A stretch of 36,165 bases of DNA from a virus. Positions 27,482-36,165 of this stretch are shown here, piece after piece. The notes under the pieces are model-generated. The model was given only the letters and a program-made list of their open reading frames with translations. It did no database searches and was not told where the DNA came from. A program made the position numbers and the translations under genes. The number at the start of each line of letters is the position of its first letter. Position 1 is the stretch's first letter. Location of the stretch: the IMG/VR virus record IMGVR_UViG_3300022591_000032, positions 1 to 36,165 of that record. One strand, written 5' to 3'.

Positions 27482-28572
27482 TGCCGATCATATATTCTTC
27501 TCATCCAACCGGATGTGATTGCTCATCTTGCACGTCTTCAGTGCAACAGGTAATCAGTGTAATTGACTCATCTTTAGATACCGTCTCTATAGGATACCAA
27601 GGACCAATAGGTGTTCAGGGAATTCAAGGCTTACAAGGCGGTTCTGGTTACCAGGGACATGATGGTATTCAAGGTCTTCAGGGACCTGCTGGCTCTATGC
27701 AAGGTGTTCAAGGCCTACAAGGTCTGCAAGGCCAAAGTATTCAGGGTACTGCTGGAACTCAAGGTATACAGGGCGTACAAGGCACTCAAGGCTTACAAGG
27801 TGTACAAGGCGTACAAGGCCACTATGGAAACCAAGGCCTTCAAGGAACATCCGTTCAAGGGTTGCAAGGTACTCAAGGTTTACAAGGCCTTCAAGGAACC
27901 CAAGGCTTACAAGGTACGTCTATCCAAGGTATCCAAGGTTTGCAAGGAAACCAAGGTCTTCAGGGGCTACAAGGTCTTCAAGGTTTCCAAGGTCTTACTG
28001 GAACTGGTTTGCAGGGCTTGCAAGGACCTGCCGGTTCTATTCAGGGAACTCAAGGCCTACAGGGTAACCAAGGTTTACAAGGTACCTCTATTCAAGGACT
28101 TCAAGGCCCTGCTGGATCTATTCAAGGTACACAAGGAGTTCAAGGGCTTCAAGGTAATCAGGGATTAACCGGATCTGGAATCCAAGGATTACAAGGAACA
28201 TCTGGATCTGGAACACAAGGTATTCAGGGTACACAAGGTATTCAAGGAATATCAATCCAAGGTTTACAAGGATCTATCGGTGACGGAACCCAAGGTCTTC
28301 AAGGTATTACAGGACTGCAAGGTGCGGCAGGACAATCTATTCAAGGAACTGCTGGAATTGGTTTACAAGGTATTCAAGGACCTGCAGGAACAGGCAGTGG
28401 CGGAAGTGGTTCTCAAGGGGTCCAAGGTGTTCAAGGATTACTTGGCCTACAAGGAGTACAGGGACCTTCAGGTACTGGTACAGGGGGAACTTCACTTGCC
28501 GACTTAGATGGCGGCGCTCCAGACTCTAACTACGGCGGTATAACCGCCATCGATGCAGGAACGGTGGTATAG
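27481..28572 (+). CDS. Collagen-like fibre protein with G-X-Q repeats
   Basis: After a short N-terminal region with CDCSSC, residues from about 38 to 340 are nearly unbroken Gly-X-Y triplets. X is mostly Leu, Ile, Val or Thr and Y is almost always Gln (for example GLQGIQGTQ). A few GPAGS interruptions break the pattern. Pro is rare, unlike animal collagen. Such proteins form trimeric phage tail fibres. The C-terminus has a small non-repeat end. The DNA is a degenerate array of CAAGGN-type 9-mers, a likely hotspot for length change. Confidence 0.88.
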   Translation: MPIIYSSHPTGCDCSSCTSSVQQVISVIDSSLDTVSIGYQGPIGVQGIQGLQGGSGYQGHDGIQGLQGPAGSMQGVQGLQGLQGQSIQGTAGTQGIQGVQGTQGLQGVQGVQGHYGNQGLQGTSVQGLQGTQGLQGLQGTQGLQGTSIQGIQGLQGNQGLQGLQGLQGFQGLTGTGLQGLQGPAGSIQGTQGLQGNQGLQGTSIQGLQGPAGSIQGTQGVQGLQGNQGLTGSGIQGLQGTSGSGTQGIQGTQGIQGISIQGLQGSIGDGTQGLQGITGLQGAAGQSIQGTAGIGLQGIQGPAGTGSGGSGSQGVQGVQGLLGLQGVQGPSGTGTGGTSLADLDGGAPDSNYGGITAIDAGTVV

Positions 28573-28579
28573 TAAAACC

Positions 28580-29728
28580 ATGGCCATTCAAATCCAATAC
28601 CGTAGGGGAACTGCGTCTCAGTGGACTTCAGTTAACCCTACCCTTGCTGATGGCGAACCAGGGTATGAGACAGATACTGGCAAGTTTAAAGTAGGTACTG
28701 GAACTGCTGCATGGAATAGTCTTCCTTATTCTTCAGGTATCCAAGGTAATCAAGGCGTACAAGGAATTCAAGGCCTTCAGGGAGTTCAAGGTTTACAAGG
28801 CACACAGGGCCTAAAAGGTAATCAAGGCGTACAAGGACCTCTACCTTCCGGCCTTACTCCAGCAGGAGTTTTGTTTGGCAATGCCTCTGGTCAAACCGCA
28901 ACTACTGCAGCTGGAACTGCAGGCCAACTTCTTATGTCCTACGGAGATATCTCCAATGGGGGACCTGAATGGGTGTCATTCCAGCTTAAAGAACAAGCAG
29001 TTGTAGCTACAACTACGTATTTGACAGGAACTTATTCCTCTAATACTATTACTTTGTCTTCTTCTGGAACTATGCGCATTGATGGGTATACCCCAGTAGT
29101 TGGTGATCGTATTCTTGTTAAAGATCAACTCAACTGGACTACACCGGATTACACAGCCAACGGTATGTATATTGTTACTGCTGATGGATCATCTGGCTCA
29201 GCGGTATTAGTAAGAGATAACGACGTGGATACCATGACAAAGATTGCTGCCATGATTGTTCCAGTCTCTGGTGGTGCAACAAATGGCGGAACTATTTGGG
29301 CTTCCTCTAACCGCACATTAGATACTCTTGGCGTAACCCCAATCACATTTAATACAGTCTCCAACTCTCGTCAACCTCAATTAGAGCAGACACTGTATTT
29401 TGATAGTTTTGAAAAGTACTTTGATGATAAAGAAACTCGCTTCCAGCTTCTCTATCAAGGATCTCCGTACCCAGTAACAAACCCATTTAGATTAACTGTT
29501 ACTATCAACGGCGCTACTCAGGCTATGTACTACCCTGACTACGTATACCAATCTGTCTTTACTCCAGATTTTTGTTTTATTGATAGTGATGGATATCTAG
29601 TATTTCCTGAACCGGTACCGGCGGGATCTATGTGTACCGTGTACTTAGCAGCAGGACCAGATATTCCAACAGTTACTTCATATTATCCATTTGATGCAAT
29701 GGATATCTTAGTAGGAGCAGGTGCGTAA
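28580..29728 (+). CDS. Tail-fibre protein with short collagen-like segment
   Basis: I chose ATG at 28580, giving MAIQIQYRRGTASQWTSVNP and then LADGEPGYETDTGKFKVGTG, a well-known phage fibre N-terminal domain (hyaluronidase/tail-fibre type). About 15 G-X-Q triplets follow at about 55-85. Residues about 130-260 form a beta module (starting near PEWVSFQLKEQ) that recurs in the next gene. The C-terminal part is unique and probably the receptor tip. TAATG couples it to its paralogue. Confidence 0.8.
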   Translation: MAIQIQYRRGTASQWTSVNPTLADGEPGYETDTGKFKVGTGTAAWNSLPYSSGIQGNQGVQGIQGLQGVQGLQGTQGLKGNQGVQGPLPSGLTPAGVLFGNASGQTATTAAGTAGQLLMSYGDISNGGPEWVSFQLKEQAVVATTTYLTGTYSSNTITLSSSGTMRIDGYTPVVGDRILVKDQLNWTTPDYTANGMYIVTADGSSGSAVLVRDNDVDTMTKIAAMIVPVSGGATNGGTIWASSNRTLDTLGVTPITFNTVSNSRQPQLEQTLYFDSFEKYFDDKETRFQLLYQGSPYPVTNPFRLTVTINGATQAMYYPDYVYQSVFTPDFCFIDSDGYLVFPEPVPAGSMCTVYLAAGPDIPTVTSYYPFDAMDILVGAGA

Positions 29729-31104
29729 TGGGAATTCATAAGCCACAGTGGCCGTATACAGATACTTTTGATGTACAAAATCTTTCTGTAGAGTCCACTT
29801 TTTCCTCTGACGGAACATCTAAGTTTAATGGGCCTATCCAATTAGAGGGTAATCCAGGAGTTGCTGGTCAACTTGCTATGAGCTATGGGCCATCGGCTGC
29901 GCCTGAGTGGGTTAGCTTCCAGCTAAAGGAACAAGTATCTGCAGCTACAACAGGAACAAATATAGCTGGAACATACGCATCAAATACCTTAACTCTTACT
30001 GCTACAGGTATCCAATATATTGACGGGTACCTTCTTCAGTTAGGTGACCGAGTTCTTCTTAAGGACCAAACAGATAAAACCCAAAACGGTATCTATATAG
30101 TTTCTGTAGCCGGAACTATTGCTGTTCAGACGGTTCTTACTCGTGATAATGACGCCGACACAGCTGCAAAGCTGGCAGTGGCCATTGTTCCTGTAGATCA
30201 AGGGATTATTAATGGCGGAACAGTTTGGATCTCTACCGTTAAAGCCACAGACATTCTTGGAACTACATCTATAGTGTTTAACCAAAATACAGATAACAAC
30301 ACTGTAGGCAACCTTACTAGAAAACCTTTGAGACCAACCACTACATCTCATGTTATTCAAAACAGCCTAGCTAATCGTACTATTTGGCGTCACTATCCCT
30401 CAGCCATTAACGCCACCACTGTTGTTTCTGAAGGATTTGGAACCGTTACCGCTTACGGAACCGCCACAGCTGCTACTTGGGCAACTACCAATCTATATAC
30501 ACGTACACGTAAGCTAACTTACCCATCAGCAGCAACCGCAGGAGCTGCTGCAGGTTACCGTACAGCTACTGCTTCTTTTACTGTAGGTACCGGCTCCGCT
30601 TTAACTGGTGGAGGATTTTATTACTCAGTTCGTTTCGGAATCGCTTCCGCTACTGAAACTACCTTTGTTGCTGCTGCACGTACTTTTGTAGGGCTTTCCT
30701 CTAATACTGCAGGCTTTACAAACGCGGAACCCTCTACTTTTACTAACTGTATTGGGGTAGGACAAGGCGCCGCAGATACCTCTTGGAAGATATTCTGGGG
30801 GGGCTCTGCTGCCCAAACACCTATTGATTTGGGATCCACTAACTTCCCATATGTTACCGCTAGCCGTGACAACCTATATGAGCTTACCCTTTACAGCCCA
30901 TCTACCAGCAACACGGTAATTTACTACACGTTTACAAACCTAACCACCGGGGCTACAACTTCAGGTACTCTTTCAGGCAACGCAGGCGTAGCCCTACCTG
31001 CGGCTACTACTGGCCTTACCCACCATTCTTGGAGAAACAACAACGCTACTGCCTCAGCAGTGGATATAGACCATGCAGGCCTGTATGTAGAGACGGAAGC
31101 ATAA
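29728..31104 (+). CDS. Tail-fibre paralogue with shared beta module
   Basis: Residues about 60-190 repeat the module of the preceding gene (PEWVSFQLKEQ, IDGY, GDR-LLKDQ, NGIYIV, RDNDADT, IVPV, NGGTVW, LGTTSI-F). The remaining C-terminal 260 residues are Thr/Ala-rich, beta-type and probably carry the host-binding end. Gene duplication followed by tip divergence is the simplest explanation. It is linked by TAATG on both sides. Confidence 0.78.
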   Translation: MGIHKPQWPYTDTFDVQNLSVESTFSSDGTSKFNGPIQLEGNPGVAGQLAMSYGPSAAPEWVSFQLKEQVSAATTGTNIAGTYASNTLTLTATGIQYIDGYLLQLGDRVLLKDQTDKTQNGIYIVSVAGTIAVQTVLTRDNDADTAAKLAVAIVPVDQGIINGGTVWISTVKATDILGTTSIVFNQNTDNNTVGNLTRKPLRPTTTSHVIQNSLANRTIWRHYPSAINATTVVSEGFGTVTAYGTATAATWATTNLYTRTRKLTYPSAATAGAAAGYRTATASFTVGTGSALTGGGFYYSVRFGIASATETTFVAAARTFVGLSSNTAGFTNAEPSTFTNCIGVGQGAADTSWKIFWGGSAAQTPIDLGSTNFPYVTASRDNLYELTLYSPSTSNTVIYYTFTNLTTGATTSGTLSGNAGVALPAATTGLTHHSWRNNNATASAVDIDHAGLYVETEA

Positions 31105-31265
31105 TGTATACTATTATTTTAGACGAATCGTTAGTAATTAGGGATAGCGACCAGAAGGTGGTAGCTCCTTGCCAAAGCGACCAGGACCCGGATTTCCTGG
31201 ACTATATATCCTGGGTGAATGCCGGAAATACCCCAACAATTTACAATACAAGGCCTACAGCCTAG
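31104..31265 (+). CDS. Small tail-associated protein, 53 aa
   Basis: The product (MYTIILDESLVIRDSDQKVV...) ends DFLDYISWVNAGNTPTIYNT. That resembles the W-x-x-x-GNTP ending of small phage proteins encoded next to tail fibres. It could help fibre assembly. Start by TAATG with the fibre paralogue. Confidence 0.65.
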   Translation: MYTIILDESLVIRDSDQKVVAPCQSDQDPDFLDYISWVNAGNTPTIYNTRPTA

Positions 31266-31312
31266 AAAATACGCTATACTATCTACACAATACTCAGAGG
31301 AGACCTTAGCCC

Positions 31313-34300
31313 ATGGCAAGAAAAATTATGAAGGAAACGTGGTATACGTTTGACCCAGTAAACCGCATCATTACCTTCCCGCACTATGTACCACAAGAGC
31401 ACCTCATCCTTATAACGGACATCACTGCCAATAAGGTACTCTATAACTTCTCTGACCCTTCGTTAGGTTATACAAACTACAGCTCAGTAGTTAACTCTGA
31501 CGGTACCGAGACAACCTCTATTACCCTTAAGTACAACACCTCAGGACTTTCATCAGGAGATGAAATCCAGGTAACTATCGATGAGTACGTCGAATCATTT
31601 CAACCTTCAGAAGAATATCAAGATGGCGTCGGTAAGCTAAAGACCTCAACTCCTCAGGCACTTATCGATACTGACTTTGAATATGGTGCTCAGCAGTCTA
31701 AGTGGGAATCAGTCTCTACAATTAATAACCGCCCAACTTCATGGGGCTTCCCATATGCGGCTCTAAACGTTTCAGGTATCACAGCACCTTCTTCACTTAC
31801 TGCTGCAGGTAGCCGTACAATTACAGTATCTGTAACAACTCTTACAGCTACAGCTACATCTGTAACAGGTAACTCAACTACATCACAGGCTACCTTTACA
31901 ACTAGCGCAGCTCACGGATTCTCTGTAGGACAGTATGTAACTGTTGCTGCTACATCTCCTACAACCTACAACGTAACTGCTGTACCTATCATTGCAGTAC
32001 CTACATCAACAAGCTTTGTAATTAACACCACTACTTTCCCAACTGCTCCTACAGCTCTTACTACAGGTACAGTTACAGCCGGTGTAGTTCCTCCAGTTGG
32101 AACACCTATTAACGTAATCGACCCTCTTTCTCTCTCTGCTTCTGGTCGATACACTGTTGAAGCACGTACAGCTGAAAACACATTCACTTACACAGCTAAG
32201 ACACCTATCGATTCTACATGGTCTGGTGCTTCTCTTCTAGATACGAACAAGACCCTCATTATCCCAGAAGTCTTCTACTCAAACTCTACTATTGGCGCAG
32301 CCCCAACAGTAACCTATGTATCTAACGCAGCAGGTTCTGCTGTAACAGTTACCACGACTGTTCCTCACGGACTTTCTATCGGTAATGAAATTATTGTTAA
32401 CGGTACTTCAGGAATCACTTCTGGTGTTGCCCCTACAGCTTATGGCCTTAACGGTAACTATGCTGTGGCATCTATCACAGGCCCAACAAGCTTTATCTAC
32501 TACACCCCATCAACTCTTACAGGAACAGTGGCTTCTACAGCAACCACTACTGGAACAGCAGCTTCTGGCTCTGTTGGAGCTATCGGTTCTAACATTCTCT
32601 CTGTAACAGCTACTAACGCTATCCTTGCTACTATTACAGTAGGTATGACAGTAACTGGTGTTGGTATCCCATCAGGTTCAGTTGTCACCGCAGTATCTCT
32701 AGCATCTGCTGCAACAACTGCCATGATTACTTTGTCTGCACCGCTTACTGCCGCAGTAACCGCTACAACCTACACATTCAACGCAGCTATCTATATGCGT
32801 CCACAGGGTCAGGTTGCTCACCGCGCATTTGATGGTGGAGTTATCTTCCAGACTAACGCAGGATCTAACAACCAGTCTTTGGTTCGTCAGACTCGCCGTT
32901 ACTTCCGTTACCAATCAGGTAAGGCAATCTCAATGTCTTCAGGTACTATCTTGAAGCCTACATTGAACATTGATAACCTTACTGCTACAGGTACAGCTAT
33001 TGGTTCTACAGTAGTTGTAACCACTAAGGAAAAGCATAACTTCCAACCTGGCTATCAGATCACAATCTACGGCGCAACAGATACCGGATACAACGGAACC
33101 TTTACAGTAGCTAACGTAATTAGCACAACAAAGTTTACCTATGTAAACACCGCACTTCTTAACGCTACAACTGCAACAGGAACACCATACGTATCAACCA
33201 CAGCTTGGTACGGAGCACAGACTCGTCTCGGTATCTTTGATAACCAGAACGGTGCTTACTGGGAGTTTGATGGTCAGAACGTATACGCAGTACGTCGTGC
33301 ATCTGTTTACCAGGTTGCTGGACGTGTCTCTGTAACCCAGGGTTCATCTACTGTTACAGGTAGCACCCAGTATCCAACAATCTTTAACAAGCAGCTTGTT
33401 CCAGGTGACTGGATTGTTATTCGCGGTCAGTCTTACCGTGTTCAGGATATCGCTTCAGATACCTCTTTGACAATCTCTCCTGCATATCGTGGAGTAACAG
33501 CTAACCAGGTAATTGTTTCAAAGACAGTCAACACTCGTATTCCTCAGGCTAAGTTCAATATTGATCAGCTTGATGGTCACGGCCCAACAGGCTACAACCT
33601 AGACCTATCCAAGATGCAGATGTTCTTTGTTGACTTCTCTTGGTACGGTGCAGGATCGATCCGCTGGGGTCTTCGTACCAACCGTGGAAACATTGCTTGG
33701 GTACACCGTCTGCCAAATAACAACAATAGTGCTACAGCCTATATGCGCTCTGGTAACTTGCCTGGCCGCTATGAGTCTGCAACATACCCAACTGCAACTT
33801 ATACAGCAGTTACTATCAACCCAACAGATACTTCTATCACAGTAGCTGACAGCTCAACCTTCCCATCTTCTGGATCTATCATTGTAAGAAATGGTTCGTC
33901 ATACGAGCTCATGAACTACACAGGTAACCCAGTAAACAATGGCGTCTACTCCAATACCCTTACAGGCCTTACCCGTGGACAAGGCGGAGCAAGCACAGCC
34001 ACTATTACTACTCCAAACCTAGGAGCAACAGGAACTGTAGGTTCTATCTCCGGTTCTGGTCCTTGGACAGCAACAATTACTGGACTAACCAGCACTGCCG
34101 GTGCGTACCCAGGAGCTACCCTTACTGCAACAGCTGGTACAGGTACAATTGGTGGCGGTTCAAATACCTATGTTGTTCAGTCTACTACTAGCACATCTGT
34201 TACTTATGTTGCTACTGGTGGTACAACCCCTACCGCAGGTTCAGTAACTAACGTACTAGTAAGCTCAAATACTGTTACTGTAAGCTCTGCTGCAGGTATC

Positions 34301-35398
34301 CAGGTAGGACAACGTGTAATTAACCCATCAGTACCTGATGGAACATTTGTCTCGGCTATCTCAGGAACTACACTTACACTCTCACAGTCAACCTTGCTTC
34401 CTCAGAGCGCTGTAGCTACAATCTTCCCAGCTGTTGGTACAGCAGGAACTGTTAATACAACGACTACTTCAGGAAACACTTACACCTATTCAGCTACAGC
34501 TCCTACAGCTGTAGAGCTAGCGTTCCCAAGCTATGGTCCTGGACTATCCCACTGGGGTACATCTATTATCATGGATGGTCGCTTTGATGATGATAAGTCG
34601 CTCCTCTTCACTTATGGACAGACTACTGCAACAGCTATTGCGCCTCTAGGCGGAACCACAGCTACGTTGAACTCAACAGCGTCAAATACACTGACCCTAT
34701 CAACTGCTAACTCAAACATTGTTCCAGGTATGTTGGTTACAGGTACAGGTATTCCTGATGGAACATATGTAACTGCCGTAAACTCAACTACCTCTATCAC
34801 TGTTTCAAACAGCGGTACTGCCCTTAGTTTAACTAACGTTAACGCTACATTTACAGGCGCATCATCTAAGGCGCTTATGTCAATTCGTATCGCCCCATCT
34901 GTTGATACAGGTATCACAGCTCCAATAGGAGGACGTGAGCTACTTAACCGTATGCAGCTCATCCTTAAGGCGCTAGATATCTCACTACTTAACAGCGCTG
35001 GAACCGGTAACGTGCTTGTGCAGGCATTCTTGAATGCTACACCAAACGCTAACCCAGGCGCATCATTGACACTTACGAACACCGCTTGGACTAACGCAGT
35101 TAGCAACAAGGTTTTGACTCCAAACTCAAGCTTGGCTCAGATCGCTGACTATGCTGGTGGAAACGTTGGAGTAACTGGTGGTGAAGTAACCGGCGGATTC
35201 TTTACTAACTCAACTGGTTCGATCGACTTCTCTAACGTCCGTGATCTAGGTAACTCAATCCTTGGTGGTGGAGGAACTTACAACAACAGCGGTGTTTACC
35301 CAGACGGCCCCGATACTCTAACAATCGTTGTTACAAACCTTGCAACAACTCCGGTATCAGTTCTTGGCCGACTATCCTGGTCTGAAGCTCAGGCCTAA
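31313..35398 (+). CDS. Large modular tail protein, 1361 aa
   Basis: The start MARKIMKETWYTFDPVNRII resembles a phage baseplate/fibre attachment domain. Inside are several beta modules: FCCH-like at about 190-245, 343-400 and 566-612; GIPDGTYVTAV-type modules at about 426-478, 986-1028 and 1126-1164; and a GDWIVIRGQSYRVQDI module at about 670-726. Between them lie less repetitive stretches (about 500-540 and 740-830). Codon use is capsid-like. GGAG precedes the ATG. It is probably a central tail or receptor-binding protein. It converges with the methyltransferase gene, overlapping by four bases. Confidence 0.75.
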   Translation: MARKIMKETWYTFDPVNRIITFPHYVPQEHLILITDITANKVLYNFSDPSLGYTNYSSVVNSDGTETTSITLKYNTSGLSSGDEIQVTIDEYVESFQPSEEYQDGVGKLKTSTPQALIDTDFEYGAQQSKWESVSTINNRPTSWGFPYAALNVSGITAPSSLTAAGSRTITVSVTTLTATATSVTGNSTTSQATFTTSAAHGFSVGQYVTVAATSPTTYNVTAVPIIAVPTSTSFVINTTTFPTAPTALTTGTVTAGVVPPVGTPINVIDPLSLSASGRYTVEARTAENTFTYTAKTPIDSTWSGASLLDTNKTLIIPEVFYSNSTIGAAPTVTYVSNAAGSAVTVTTTVPHGLSIGNEIIVNGTSGITSGVAPTAYGLNGNYAVASITGPTSFIYYTPSTLTGTVASTATTTGTAASGSVGAIGSNILSVTATNAILATITVGMTVTGVGIPSGSVVTAVSLASAATTAMITLSAPLTAAVTATTYTFNAAIYMRPQGQVAHRAFDGGVIFQTNAGSNNQSLVRQTRRYFRYQSGKAISMSSGTILKPTLNIDNLTATGTAIGSTVVVTTKEKHNFQPGYQITIYGATDTGYNGTFTVANVISTTKFTYVNTALLNATTATGTPYVSTTAWYGAQTRLGIFDNQNGAYWEFDGQNVYAVRRASVYQVAGRVSVTQGSSTVTGSTQYPTIFNKQLVPGDWIVIRGQSYRVQDIASDTSLTISPAYRGVTANQVIVSKTVNTRIPQAKFNIDQLDGHGPTGYNLDLSKMQMFFVDFSWYGAGSIRWGLRTNRGNIAWVHRLPNNNNSATAYMRSGNLPGRYESATYPTATYTAVTINPTDTSITVADSSTFPSSGSIIVRNGSSYELMNYTGNPVNNGVYSNTLTGLTRGQGGASTATITTPNLGATGTVGSISGSGPWTATITGLTSTAGAYPGATLTATAGTGTIGGGSNTYVVQSTTSTSVTYVATGGTTPTAGSVTNVLVSSNTVTVSSAAGIQVGQRVINPSVPDGTFVSAISGTTLTLSQSTLLPQSAVATIFPAVGTAGTVNTTTTSGNTYTYSATAPTAVELAFPSYGPGLSHWGTSIIMDGRFDDDKSLLFTYGQTTATAIAPLGGTTATLNSTASNTLTLSTANSNIVPGMLVTGTGIPDGTYVTAVNSTTSITVSNSGTALSLTNVNATFTGASSKALMSIRIAPSVDTGITAPIGGRELLNRMQLILKALDISLLNSAGTGNVLVQAFLNATPNANPGASLTLTNTAWTNAVSNKVLTPNSSLAQIADYAGGNVGVTGGEVTGGFFTNSTGSIDFSNVRDLGNSILGGGGTYNNSGVYPDGPDTLTIVVTNLATTPVSVLGRLSWSEAQA

Positions 35399-36165
35399 TT
35401 AAGCCAACTAATAGCCTCTACTCCCCAGAGCTCCTTGTCCATAAAAGTGACAAGTTGCTGGGAGTAGGGGTTATTTTTTAATTCCTCTATATACTTAGAG
35501 TGATAGCTCATCTTACAAAGAAAAAGCTTATTATATCCAATAGCAAAAGGTACAAGTGTTGGATGTGTGCGAAGGTACTCAGTTACTCCTCCAATAACAC
35601 CCAGCCAATGAGGGTGAAGAATATCATCCATAATAACGATTCCGGCGTCAGTAACTAAGCGCTCTGCAATCTTCATGTCGTTAATGACATGGGCCATAGT
35701 ATGGCCGCCATCAATAGAGAAGTACTTAATAGATCCTTCAGGAATCTTGCTGAAGATCTCAGCCTGTGAGCGTCCAGTAGTTGAATCTCCTCGTATAATA
35801 GTTACCTTATCTCCACCAAACGGATCATAGTTAGAAATGTTTTGGGCAAATAGCTCTTGACTACTTCCATACCCACTGCGGTCAATATTTAGATCTTGAT
35901 CATCAAAGATATCGATACCATAGGAGTCTGCAGCTTCCGGCAATAAGCTTCGTAGCTGCAAGAAGAATTTACCCCTAAAAGTACCGATCTCACAAACTCC
36001 ACCGGTACCGTTCCATGAGATATCTTTTATACTCTCTAAGAATGCTGGGAGTGTTTTTTTAACCCACCCCTCTACTTTAGTAAAACCATTACGTTGATAC
36101 TTTTGAAATGGGGTTGGCGTTATTGGGGCAGCATTACCTACCGGAAACCCTAGCTTTTCAAGATT
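35395..36165 (-). CDS. Class I SAM-dependent methyltransferase (cut by window edge)
   Basis: The frame is open to the right edge, with at least 256 residues. Motif I is VCEIGTFRGKF, followed by SYGIDIFDDQD and then FSIDGGHTMAHVINDM and GIVIMDDILHP. This is the layout of the Methyltransf_24/TylF-like family, which often methylates sugars or small molecules. An apparent start inside the window would cut off motif I, so the true start lies beyond the edge. Next to tail genes it could modify fibre glycans, virion proteins or the cell surface; inferred. Confidence 0.82.
   Translation of the reverse strand, partial: NLEKLGFPVGNAAPITPTPFQKYQRNGFTKVEGWVKKTLPAFLESIKDISWNGTGGVCEIGTFRGKFFLQLRSLLPEAADSYGIDIFDDQDLNIDRSGYGSSQELFAQNISNYDPFGGDKVTIIRGDSTTGRSQAEIFSKIPEGSIKYFSIDGGHTMAHVINDMKIAERLVTDAGIVIMDDILHPHWLGVIGGVTEYLRTHPTLVPFAIGYNKLFLCKMSYHSKYIEELKNNPYSQQLVTFMDKELWGVEAISWLN

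Noticed and set aside
27611-28168. 185-codon Lys/Tyr-rich frame inside the collagen-like gene
   Set aside because: It is the +1 shadow of the G-X-Q repeat array, with repeating KAYKV-type words and no start signal.
27600-28480. Possible CRISPR or tandem-repeat array
   Set aside because: Repeats are 9-base coding triplets without unique spacers of fixed length; they belong to the collagen-like protein.
34612-35109. 165-codon antisense frame in the large tail gene
   Set aside because: It is a shadow of Thr/Ser/Val-rich codons on the other strand, has no ribosome site and conflicts with a clearly coded 1361-residue protein.
35395-35961. Complete methyltransferase starting at 35961 with TTG
   Set aside because: The frame continues upstream through SAM motif I (VCEIGTFRGKF) to the window edge, so this start would remove an essential motif.

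Overview
This window looks like part of the genome of a tailed double-stranded DNA phage (or an integrated copy) that infects an actinobacterium. A full packaging and head gene set is present: large terminase, portal, scaffold and an N4-gp56-type major capsid protein, followed by a neck protein and collagen-like tail-fibre proteins. The host guess rests on a WhiB-like iron-sulfur protein, a small zinc protein resembling DUF7455, and a proteasome/HslV-like hydrolase. Base composition looks moderate (roughly 45% G+C by eye), which would suit low-GC freshwater actinobacteria better than Streptomyces or Mycobacterium; that part is inference. No integrase, attachment site, DNA polymerase or tape-measure gene is visible.

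Left arm (1-7732, minus strand): about twenty mostly small genes packed head to tail, often joined by TAATG or ATGA-type overlaps. Most have no recognisable function. The exceptions are a truncated AAA-type ATPase at the window edge, a WhiB-like protein and several small CxxC proteins. This has the look of an early or host-takeover operon. It is broken by non-coding segments full of inverted repeats (about 910-1127, 4183-4501, 6671-7195), and it carries an 11-base motif repeated six times in one orientation.

Divergent centre (7733-8935): a non-coding region with a predicted three-way-junction RNA, then the rightward genes. A short promoter-like box (TGTGGTAGAATATT) occurs twice. The first copy precedes an Hsp20 chaperone gene. 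The second precedes a 12-bp-stem RNA candidate and a CAT-anticodon tRNA.

Right arm (9064-35398, plus strand apart from the lysin): small zinc proteins, a KTSC-like protein, the Ntn hydrolase, a large beta-module virion-type protein ending in a strong terminator, then a cluster with a 976-residue low-complexity protein, a DUF6321-like protein and an HNH-like nuclease. A secreted lytic transglycosylase lies on the opposite strand. The packaging and head module follows (terminase with a LAGLIDADG intein, portal, scaffold, capsid), closed by a strong terminator at 26279-26322. The last block is the neck and tail-fibre module: a neck/BppU-like fusion, collagen-like G-X-Q fibres, two paralogous fibre proteins and a 1361-residue tail protein. 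A converging SAM methyltransferase runs off the right edge.
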